Assembly (NCBI GenBank): GCA_024291935.2
Contig: CM044320.1
Coordinates: 48,736,001 to 48,800,000, forward strand
From: Okapia johnstoni
Taxonomy: Eukaryota > Chordata > Mammalia > Artiodactyla > Giraffidae
Direction: 5' to 3'
DNA: 64,000 nucleotides
Made by a program: the position numbers and the translations under genes. The notes under the pieces are model-generated. The model did not search any database, was not told the origin of the DNA, and was given only the letters and a program-made list of their open reading frames with translations. This document shows positions 20,765 through 32,700 of the stretch, piece by piece; position 1 is the first letter of the stretch; the number at the start of each line of letters is the position of its first letter.

Positions 20765-23700
20765 ACAATAGGCTATTCAGAAGCATTTGTGATGTCTATC
20801 ACTGCTTTCAAGGTATAGTCCTGAGAGGTGTTTAACAACTTTCAGACCCACAGAAAAGAAATATCGTACAGGAACCCAACTGCATTCCCCATTTCTTCAG
20901 GATCTTGCTGGATTCAACAAAATCTAAGTGTTTAAACTACGTTGCCCTTACTCTCTCTTTCTTTTAAAAACAAAATTCAATAGGAATCTTAGTGATCCTA
21001 AATTATTCAAAGTACCAAGAACCATGAGAGATCTTGGCTGATGATACGTGCTGTCAAACCAAACTTGGGTCCACTTGCCCATACATAGGAAAGCCGATTT
21101 ACTGACTCTGGGTTGTGATGAAAGAAACCACAGCTTTTATTATTAGTTTGGGGCAGCTGATGATCAAAAACTCAGACTCCCGGATGGGTTTTAGGGAAGC
21201 ATTTTTAAAGGCAAGGTGAGAAAGGGGAGTTGCAGAGTATATGATAACCTTGGTCACAATTGTCTGATAGGTTTATAGTGAGGTAACCAGGTAGTGTTAC
21301 AGGGGTAAACATTATCAATCGTCAGGCTCCAGTGGTTCTGGGGGCATCAGTTAATTAGCTTCTTCCATTTGGTGGAGGTTTTAGCATCTGTAAAGCAACT
21401 GGGGAAATGCACATCAGATACTGTTATCTTGGTACTTCCGGAAGGAACTGAAGAGTCTGTGACTGCTATATGGCTGATTTACTGTTTAAATTGTTACCAG
21501 TTCTTCTGGCCCAACTGCTAATTTTGTCACTATGTATTCAACATCTTTTCAATCATTAATTGTTGAGCCAGACTTTTGTAACTCAGGGAGGCCTGGGAGA
21601 CTACAGCTTTTCTATAAACAAGAGGCAGGGTGAGGACATGGGGTCAGGAATCTGTCCTGGGAAGGCCCAATAGGGTCCTGTTTGGTTACACAGATGCCTG
21701 CTGTTACTCTATAGTTTTGTCAAGAAATCCTAGAGCTACTCTTTGAGCCTACAGATCAGTGACTTGGTCTTTAAGTATTTCTTTAGCAGCCCAGTAGCTG
21801 AGGTGGACAAAGAACATCTCTGCCATTGCAGTAAACAAAGAATACTGTGGCCACAAAGCCATCAGCCACTGCAGCTGCCGCCCATGGTGCACCCTGAGAG
21901 AGTGGAGACAAGTAGGAGACTGGCCCTAGATAGCTAAGATGTATATGAAAGGAAGGATTTCAGTAAGCTCAGACTCTTACATCTTTCCATACACTTTAGG
22001 GCTAAAATCATTAACTTGAGATATCTGTTTTTTGTGATTAGCAGTAATCTTTTGATGTTCAACTACATATTTTTCCCTTGCCCTCTAGTAAATACTCCTC
22101 TATATCCTGGCTCCTCCCTTATCTCTTTGGAACAGTTCCTCAGAGCTATCTGAGAGGCTGCCATCCTGGGCTATAGTCCTCAGTAAGGCCTCAGAATAAA
22201 AAAATAATTCTCAACTTCTACGTTGTGCACTTTTTTCACTCGACACTGAGATGGCCAGTGACATAGAATGTCACTGACATGGTCATGACACTGAAATTCT
22301 TGGTTCTGTCCTGAGTTAGTCTTGTGTGAGGAAAAATATATACATATATTTTGTTCAACCTGCTACATTCTTACCTCCATCACATTTTCCTCCTCAGTTT
22401 TTTTTTTTTTTTTTTTGGTCTCCATCAGTTTGGATATACATACCTAGAAAAGGCAAAGATTTCTCTTGTCAATTCATGTACATTTATTTTTAATAGAGTT
22501 TTACTAAAACAACTTAGAAGAAATAACAGTGCCCTGTTTCCATGCTTCAAAACACCTCTTGGGTTTTCTAAAAAGTCTTCCAAAATATAGTTGGATAATT
22601 TCAACACATGTAATTTACTAAGATTCAAATTCTCAAGGCCTATGGCTTTGGTTACCAGCTTCTTAATGTCTTAGATTTAAGTGAATGGTTTACAACATTT
22701 CCCCATCCATTTGCATCATTTGATGGTCACCAAAATCCTGCAGAGTAAGAGAGGAAAGAATTATTACTATGATCCACATTTTCAAGAGGAGGAAATTGAG
22801 ATTTTGAGTGCCCCAAGCTTGTGGAGTCAAGAGTGAAGCTGGAACAAAGGCTGGAACTCTTGCCCCAGTGTAGTCACTGAACAGCACTGTGTGTTTTTTA
22901 CTTATCAGTTGTTTTAGGAGGTCCTACTATGTGTCAGTGCCACTCACTCACTCTGGATGAATCTTAAACTCACGGGCAGTTTACTTGATATTTTGGACAA
23001 CATAACGGTTATGTACACAGAGTTTGACATCAAATTGTCCCAAATTTGCATTGTCTCTAACAGTTATTAGGTTGCAATCTTGGTTTTCTCTCTGTACCCC
23101 AGTGTCCTGGTTTCTAATATTCATTTTGTGTAGTAACCACCTCATGGACTTACCTGGGAGGACAAGACACGCAGCAAATACATTATAAATGTTAGCCGTA
23201 ATTATGAAGCAAAAATATCTAGTGTCTTTTCCTCCGATATTTACCTAATGTCAGTTTTTCCTTCCTTCTTTTTTCTTCTGTATGTGAAAAGACTACTGTT
23301 AGCCTTAAAATTCTCTGTATATTGTAGTAACACTATTCAAGTTAAAGAATGTCTTGGACCCCAGCTTCCTCCCTCATAGCTCAGTGGGTAAAGACTCTGC
23401 CTGCAGTGCAGGAGACCTGGGCTCGATCCCCAGGCTGGGAAGATCACCTGGAGAAGGAAATGGCAACCCACTCCAGTATTCTTGCCTGGAGAATCCCATA
23501 GACAGAGGAGCCTGGCGGGCTAAGTCCATGCGGTCACAAGAGTCGGACACGACTTAGTGGCTAAACCATGGACCCCAGCTTCCTTCCAGCTCTAAAGTCC
23601 TAGGATTCTAACTCTGTGACACATTATTACATAACATAGGAGATAGGCACACTAATGATCTACCTCAGAGATATGGCAGGTTTGGTTCCAGACCACCACA

Positions 23701-26700
23701 ATAAAGTGAATATTGCAGTAAAGCGAGTTTTCTCTTTCTCGGTGCATATAAAAGTTGTGTTTACACTATGCCTTAGTCTATTAAGCGTACAATAGCTCTT
23801 TGTCTAAAAAACAATGTATATACCTTAATTAAAAAATACCTTATTGCTAAAAAATGCTAACCATCATCTGAGCCTCCAGTGAGTGGTAAGCGTTTTGCAA
23901 TAGCAACATCAAAGATCACTGATCACAGATCACTGTAACAAATATAACAATAACGAAAAAGCTTGAAATATTGGGAGAATTACCAAAGTGTGACACAGAG
24001 ACATGAAGTGAGCAAAGGTTGTTAGAAAAATGATGCCAATAGACTTGCTTCATGGAAAGTTGCCAGAAATCTTCCATTTGTAAAAAATGCAGTGTCTGTG
24101 AAGAACCATAAAGAGAAGTGCTGTAAAACGAGGTACGCCTCTATATTATAAGCTATTGCAGATGTCAAGGTTGGCTCTGAATAGAAAAACGGACTTAGGC
24201 TGATTAAAGTTAAAATTTTTTATTCTAAGGATATGGGCATAGCTCACAGAATAGGAGGAAAAGTGAAACAAACAGACTATGAAAAGGAACAGAAGCCAGG
24301 GCAGCCTCTTCAGGCCGCGCTGTCAGGATTAGTCTGCTTTCTGCTTCAGTCATTTTCTGTCTTTATATCTTGCCTCCAAGATTCACCCATTGAGAAGAGA
24401 AACTGACTGGCTGAACGGAGGTCATGTGACGGCCTTTCAGCCCAGGCAAGACACCTTGTTTGACAATTCTGCCACAGTTGCCTAAAGTGGGAAAGGGTTG
24501 ATTCCTTAAGTAATTCAAGGGAAATTTATTGGGTAGATACCAAGAGAAAGGGGAGGAAAACACCTTGTTCATTCTAAAAATGCAGAAAATGATTGCATTG
24601 GTATGACATTCTGCAAAAGGCAAAACTTGTAGAGATGGAGAATGGATCCACGATTGCCAAGGTTTAGGGATGGAAAGAGGATTTGACTACAAAGGAGCAA
24701 CATGAAGGACTTTTCTGGGGGTGATGAAACTGTTCTGTGTTAAAACCATTGAACTGGGACTTAGCCTAGCAGTCCAGTAGTTAAGACTCCACACGCCCAA
24801 TGTAGGGGACACAGGTTGCATCCCTGATTGGGGAACTAAGATCCCACATGCCACACAGTGTGGCCAAAAACAGACAAACAAAAAAATTTTGAACTGTACT
24901 CTAAAACAACGGTCAGTTTTGCTACATGTAATTTAAAATACTAATTTAAATAATTTGTACACCTATGGCTGTACATATGTACATAGGTAACATATGTACA
25001 CCTATGGCTGATTCATGTTGATGTTTGACAGAAAACAACAAAATTCTGTAAAGCAATTATCCTTCAATTAAAAAATAAATAATTTTAAAAATAAAATATT
25101 TATTTAAATAACTTAATATTTAAATAATTTAAATTAAATATTAATAGTGAAATAGAAATGCAGGATAAAAATTAGTTATGAAGTTTCTTTAAAGTTTTAG
25201 CTCCTTTACTTCTTAAGCTGCTGGTTTTTAAAAAGTGTCCCGAAGTTGTACATATTAACTGTTTTTCCTTTTTTTGGAAACAGTATTTAGAACTTCGATT
25301 TAACAAATGCGTTCGTCTCTGTGGAACAATCCTCTTCATTGCTCAAACGGTAAGTAGCCATCAGTTCATTTATTTTATCTTCTTTTCATCTACAGTGTTT
25401 TTTAAACAAGTCACCTGGGTCAATCTTCTTTGATAAATACATGAAAGATAAAAGAGGTTGAACATAGGAGGAAACACAAAAGGAAAAACACCTGTCACTA
25501 CATAGCATTAATCCTTAAGATCATTAAACATTGTCTCAGCAAGTGCATTATTTCCTGAGAAAACAGTGAGTTAAGTGAACACTGAATATTATATTGAGCA
25601 AGCAACAGTTATGGTTATGGAAATATGCTTTTCCCTCTTATGTCTCCCTCTGTCCCTACCAAAGTGACAGTAAGGGCATGGCTTAGATGACAAAGATATT
25701 TGAAGGAACTATACTAGCTGATAGTAGGAATTATAATAAAGGGAAAATATATTTTTCCCTTTATTTGTATATGTATATTTCTTAGTATTTTTGCAGAGTG
25801 TTAAGTAATAGATTTAATGGAAAATATTAGCTGACATAGGAATAAAAACATTTGAAAATAATTTTCCTTGAAAGCATACTTTAAAAAAATGAGTCAATGC
25901 ACTCTTTCACAAATTGAACTGTAAAACCTAATTGATATACTCACTGAGTATAAAGCAACAACATCATGCACTCAGGAGGAGTTTTTAAAGCCAAGTGCAC
26001 AATCCAATGGGCTTCCCAAGTTGCTCAGTGGTAGAGTCTGCCTGCCAAGCAGGAGACTCAGGTTCAGTCCCTGAGTTGGGAACATTCCCTGGAGAAGGAA
26101 ATGGCAGCACACTCCAGTATTCTTGCCTAGGAAGTCCCGTGGACAGAGGAGCCTGGTGGGCTACAGTCCACGGGGTCACAAAACAACAACCCCCCCCCAA
26201 TCCAATACTTCAAAAATATGCAAGTATAGATTTACTGCTTGGCGCAAATGGAAACCAAAGATTTGTCAAGTCATCAGTGACAGAGATTGCCTCCCACCCA
26301 CCATGTTGTCACTATCATTGTCACATAATTTAGACCTATCTCCCTCTTGGCAGCTAAGTCTTTCATGGGTGAGTTTGAGGAAGGAGTTTTCAATCTCATC
26401 CCTGTTTATAATTCCATTTCTCCAGTCAAAAGCTCCCCAAGCATTTGCTACAGCAAGGTAGAGTGCCTTTGTAAATTATTTAACTTAGCTTCATTTTATA
26501 TCTTTGCTAGTCATGTAGCTTAAATTGTATTTGCCCTTAACACTTGCAGTATGAAAAGTAAGAGCCCTCTGGGGTGTGGTAGAGATTCTAACCCAGAGCT
26601 GAGGCTGGTAGCTTGCATTCCACAATGGAGTTCAGTCCCTCTTTGGATCATCATTAGAAGTGCCAACAGAAATGTAAGAGTGGGGACAAATGTTAAGAAG

Positions 26701-29700
26701 ATGGCCAGGTCACATTTTCAAATCTTTAACTTGGATGATATAATGACTGTGGAAAGCTAGTGCATTCCTGCAAAAGGAGGGGAGCTTTAGAATCCACTGT
26801 TTGAAGGACTTACTTCTATAGATCTACTCATGCAATTTAATCAAATATTGAATAATATGTTTTTTTCATAATATGTTTTATAGCATAATCATAGAATTAG
26901 CCTCTATGTATTTGAAAGATCAGATGCAATGAAAATGATATTTTGAGAAAAAGAACATATTTATCTTACTGTTGTACCCCAGATTAATAAATATTTGTTA
27001 AGTATATGAATGAAAAATAATAATGTTAAAAAGGTAGAGTAGAATTTTTGTTGGCCCTCAGGAAATTTTAGGGCAAATTTACACTTTTTTGTTAAATTAG
27101 TGGTCATGCCAACTTTTTCAAACAAGTTTCCAAAATTTTCACTGCTTTCCCACTTACATCTGCAGTGATTGACAAAAGTTTGAAATGAGCATAGTTCAAA
27201 CAAAAGTTTGAAATATGAATGAGCATCGCCCTTTTAAATCTGTACCCTTTCTTTCTTCCAAATTGTTCCAGATCTAAGAAAATTGGTTTCAAACGTGAAC
27301 TGATGGATTAGTGACTATCTGCACTAAGCACTGCATGAAAAGTCCACATTTTTACATAAAATTGGTCATAAAAGGTTTTTATAACCTATGATCATACCCC
27401 AAATAGAAAAGGAGAGTCAACTTTACTTAAATAACATTTTCAAGTTACAAGCAAATTTTATTAAAGTATGTTGAAACTATGTTTTTTATTCATAAGTAAA
27501 TTTATAGAAAAATATCAATATTTCATTTTGTAATTCATACTATTTATTTGTTTTCTTTTTCCCCTCTAGATTCTGTATACTGGAATTGTTATTTATGCCC
27601 CTGCCCTGGCTTTGAATCAAGGTACATTTTGGAGTTAATATGTCACTCACATTTGGAGGTTCACTTTTAACAGACTTTATTCTCTCTTTGGGGAGATGGG
27701 GAGGTGGAGGAATGCTTCCAGTAGCCTGCATCAGCTTGAGGTGGGTCTGGTGGACTCAGTGTCTACCGTAGCAGCTTCTCTGGGTTCCTGAATCATAGCT
27801 CAGAAAGGCCTGTAAATTGGTAGAAGGTTAGAACACTGGGGGCTTCCCTGGTGACTCAGTGGTAAAGAACATGCCTTCCCTGGTGACTCAGTGGTAAAGA
27901 ACATGCCTGTATCTCTTTCAATACAGGAGATAAGGGTTCAGTCCCTGGGTCAGAAAGATCCCCTGGAGAAGGAAATGGCAACCCACTTCAGTATTCTTGC
28001 TGGGAGAATCCCATGGACAGAGGAGCCTGGCAGGCTACCATCCATGGGGTTGCAAGAGTCAGACATGACTTAGCAACTAAACAATAACAACAGGCTTCAC
28101 TGGGCCGTGTTTCTCTGGGATGTGCCAACCAGCCATTCTCCATTCCTTCAGAATGAACGACCCCTGTGGTCTAAATCATGAATGGACTGCACTTGCTCCC
28201 TTTGTGTTTGTTACCTGGAGCCCATCTCCAACAGTTCAGTTCAGTTCAGTCACCCAGTCGTGTCCGACTCTTTGTGACCCCATGGACTGCAGCACACCAG
28301 GCCTCCCTGTTCATCACCAACTCCCGGAGTTTACTCAAACTCATGTCCATTGAGTCAGTGATGCCAACTATCTTGTCCTCTGCTGCCCCCTTCTCCTCCT
28401 GCCTTCAGTCATTCCCAGCATCAGGGTCTTTTCAAATGAGTCAGTTCTTTGCATCAGGTTGCTAAACTATTGGGAGTTTCAGCTTCAGCCTCAGTCCTTC
28501 CAATAAATATTCAGGACTGATTTCCTTTAGGATGGACTGATTGGATCTCCTTGCAGTCCAAGGGACTCTCAAGAGTCTTCTCCAACACTACAGTTCAAAA
28601 GCATCAATTCTTCGGTGCTCAGCTTTCTTTATAGTCCAACTCTCACATCCATATATGACTACTGGAAAAACTAGCTTTGACTAGACAGACCTTTGTTGGC
28701 AAAGTAATGTCTCTGCTTTTTAATATTCTGTCTAGGCTGGTCATAACTTTTCTTCCAAGGAGTAAATGTCTTTTAATGGAAAAGACGCTTACTCCTTGGA
28801 AGAAAAATTATCTCCGACAGGCTTTTGCATTATTCAGCTCAGGCTTGGTCCCATTGTAAAATTGGGCAGGAAGAGAAATTTTTTTTCTCCCCACTTCGAA
28901 TCTGATCCAAAATATAAGAAAAAGAGGTCTTTGTGATTTGAAATATTAGATTGCTCCTGGTGACCAAAGGACAGATGGCTATAGTATCCTTACAAATAAA
29001 TATGTGACAATTTTATGGATCAACAAGTTACTCTCTAGATTTGGGAAGAAAATAGCTGTGAAACTGGGATTGTTTATTGAGGCAAAGAAGTGAATTAGTC
29101 ATACCCTCAAAAGGCTTCAGGGAAACTCCATACTTTAAATTCTTATCAATCAGAAGCAAATTTATCCCTGAAACTTCCTTCTACAATGGACAAGTGGCGT
29201 CTGTGATGGGAAGAATGTGATGCAGTTCCTCAAATTAATATAAAATGGAAAACCTCAAAGAAAACAAGAAAAGAAGGGAAAACCCCTTCTAACTCCAGAT
29301 TCTAATTTCTTGATTTCATGATATATAGATAATAGTTGTCATCTCTATTTATAAAGCACAGCAGTATCATTACAAAGAAGAAATCCATTATATAATGTGA
29401 TGTTGAATTCTGAATGTCAGGCGTATTTCTTGTAAATATTACCAACATCGTGAATGAATCACTTCATATGTAAAGAGCTGAGCTATAAACTTCATAAGTT
29501 ACCTATTGGAGTTAAGTATAACTGAAATGTTGGCTTTAGAGTTTTAAAGTGCAGCTCTGGGAATAAGAAAGCGCTACCTTCAGTGCTTCAAGGACTGTTC
29601 TTATCAGTTTATTGAGCCACTCCCTGGGAGTAAATTAGGATTTGAGGCATTGCATTTTGACCACTTTAATATCAGCCATGTATTTTACCGTGGGCTTCCC

Positions 29701-32700
29701 AGTGGCTCAGTGGGTAAAGAATTGCCTGCAATGCTGAAGACACAGGAGATGCCATTTCAATCCCTGGATCAGGAAGATCCCCTGGAGGAGGGCATGGCAA
29801 CCCACTCCAGTATTGTTGCCTGGAGAATCCCACGGATAGAGGAGCCTGGCAGGCTACAGTCTGTAGGGTCACAGAGTTGGACATGACTAAAGCGACTGAG
29901 CATACGTGCATTTTACTGTAACAAAGCAGTAAACACAGACAGAGAGAGAGTACTTGGTGTGCAACAGATGCTCCATAGAAATTTTTTTAGCTGAATTGGA
30001 GCTTAACATTCTCTATGTGCGATCTTTCTAATCTTTTTTTAAAATTACAGAAAACTTCAATCATATGCTAAAATAGAATAGTGTACTGAACGCTAACATA
30101 CCATTAACTCTACACTAATAATTATCGACTCGATTTATTTCACTCTCTATTTCCATCACAAGATTATTTTGCTGCAAATCTGAGATATTTTATCATTTCA
30201 TATGAATTCCATATGTCTTTTACATACTTTTTTCATTGAGGTATAATTGACATATAACATTATATTAGTTGCAGGTTTACCATAATGATTCAGTATTTGT
30301 ATATTGCAGTGATCACCACAATAGGTCTAGTTAACATACATCATCATGGTGGTAGTGGTTTTGTTGCTAAGTCATGTCCAACACTTTTGCAACCCCTTGG
30401 ACTGTAGCCTGCCAGGCAACCCTCTCCAGTATTCTTGCCTGGGAAATCCCATGGGTAGAGGGTTGCCGTTTCTTTCTCTAGGGACTATTCCCGACCTAGA
30501 GATCAAACCCAGGTCTCCCTCATTGGCAGGCAGATTCTTTACCATTGAGCCACCAGGGAAGCCCTGTTAAATGCAATACATAAATATAATTTGAAAATAT
30601 CCGTAATTCCTAAATTTGGGGGGAATTTTAAGGGATATTATAGGATTATAATTTCTTCCCTGGTGGCTCAGATGGTAAAGAATCCGCCTGCAAAGCAGGA
30701 GACCTGGGTTTGATCTCTGGGTTCTATCCTAGAGTGGGAAATGGCAACCCAAGCCAGGATTCTTGCCTGGAGAATTCCATGGACTGAGGAACCTGGCAGG
30801 CTACAGTCCATGGGGTCGCAAAGGGTCAGACACCACTGAGTGACTAACACTTTCACTTTTTTCAGCTATAATGTGTACTCTTCAGAATAAAGACTGAGTT
30901 TGGTATAGAGGCACCTGTAAAAGATTCAAGGTAATGAAACAAAGGACACGGAACAGATTAATGGTTCTACCCTTCATAATTATGAGATTAATACTTCCTT
31001 TTCAGATACTAAACTCACCAAGTTACCTTTTGATCAGAATTTGGCTTCCCACAATGATATGCTAATCAGTAGGAAATTATGTGATCATGAACTAACAATT
31101 ACAACAAGTCTGCTTATGACCCCTATTTCTCATTGTATATTAGTAAACTTTGATGCTGTTTTACAGCAATGCTTATAGTTTACCAGTCAACATGACTTTT
31201 CCCCCTATAACCCATTCATCTTTGCCTTTCTATATCTACAAAGTGAAAAGCCAAATTCTGGGAATGTAAAGATAGCATTAAGGTATAGATACACCTGGCC
31301 AAGCAGCATCTCTCTCTCTTTTTAAAATATTCAAATACCATTAACGCATAGGATTGAGATTCAAGAAGGATTTTTTAAAATTCATGGCAGTTGTTGTTCT
31401 TCAGTAGCTAAATTATGTCCAATTCTTTGCAACTCTGTGGACTGCAACACACCAGGCTTCCCTGTCCTTCACTTTTTCCTGGAGTTTGCTCAAACTCATG
31501 GCCATTGAGTCGGTGATGCTACCTAACCACCTCATCCTCTGCTACCCCCTTCTCCTCCTGCCGACAGTCTTTCCCAGCATCTGGGTCTTTCCCAATGAAT
31601 CAGTTCTTCACATCAGGTGGCCAAGTTATTGGAGCTTCAGCTTCAGCATCAGTTCTTCCAATAAATATTCAGGGTTGATTTCCTTTAGAGCTTGCATCAC
31701 ATATTCAATTATCTTTCCTTTAACTTTATAAGGACCAAGTAAGTTATTTGGCTCTTCAACCTTGTTTTTTGTTTTGTTTTTAAGAAAAAGCTTTTGACTA
31801 AATAGCTTTTAGAGAATCAAGTTTTTCTCTAGGCCTGTGGAGAAAATTGTCTAAAATAAAATGACATTTCTAGCCTATAGTTTGAAGGACGGTGCTTACA
31901 AAACAAACAAGATCATATCCAGTGACATGTTAGATAATTTACATTCAGATATCCTGGATTTAAAAGGAGCATTGAAAAAGTGATAGCAGGTAGAAACATA
32001 GCTAGCAGCAGATAAAGAAAATTTATTTAACAGTGAACACTGCTTCTGTGATGAAAGCATGAGGTAGAATAAAATTATGTAAAATATCATTGCCCTTCAG
32101 ATTTTCAGCTTATTTTCATAAATGTCTAGAAAGTGCATATAGTGTTAGAGGTGATTTGAGAAGGACAGGAAGAATTAGAAGAGAATTTTGAAAAGCTACT
32201 CTGGAGGTTATTTGGTTGATTTATTATTGTCATATTTATTCCTAAATGCCCAGTCGTGATAGTAGGAACTAGATTCCTACATATACAAAACTAAAATGAT
32301 TGAGAAAAAACCTACAATTCCACTTAGTTAAATATTGATGACAATAGCATGAGGTTTAAATATATGTAGAAGAAAATACACATCGTTATGTTAACAGTGA
32401 TCACATCTGAGCAGTCAATTTTCTGATGCCTTTTTCCTCACATTGACTATAAAATTACTCTTTGGGATATGTGATGCTCATAGTTATGAAATTTTTTTCT
32501 TATGATGAGAGCTTTTAAGATTTACTTTCTTAGCAACATTTAAAATATGCAAGACAGTATTATTAACCATGCTGTACATTACATTCTCATGATTTATATA
32601 TTCCGTAACTGACAGTTTGTACCAAGGTGTGTTTTTAAAATACAATTGTAACTACCGTCATTTATAAAACGTTAACACTAATTGCTTGCTATCATCAATA

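Larger units (their letters stand above)
19122..25283 (+). other. SLC5A8 intron 1 (about 6.2 kb)
   Basis: Holds a MIR, Bov-tA SINEs with a CA repeat, an LTR, further MIRs, an internally deleted Tigger1, a CHR-type SINE and an L1 3' tail, listed separately. The segments 19140-20000, 20150-20527, 22256-22700 and 24146-24748 show nothing I recognise. The acceptor is a T-rich tract followed by GGAAACAG. Confidence 0.9.

Noticed and set aside
10160..22256. The two LTRs as ends of one complete provirus
   Set aside because: They are 11.5 kb apart and diverged, and the DNA between them holds L1, SINEs and SLC5A8 exon 1 but no retroviral genes. They are independent insertions.
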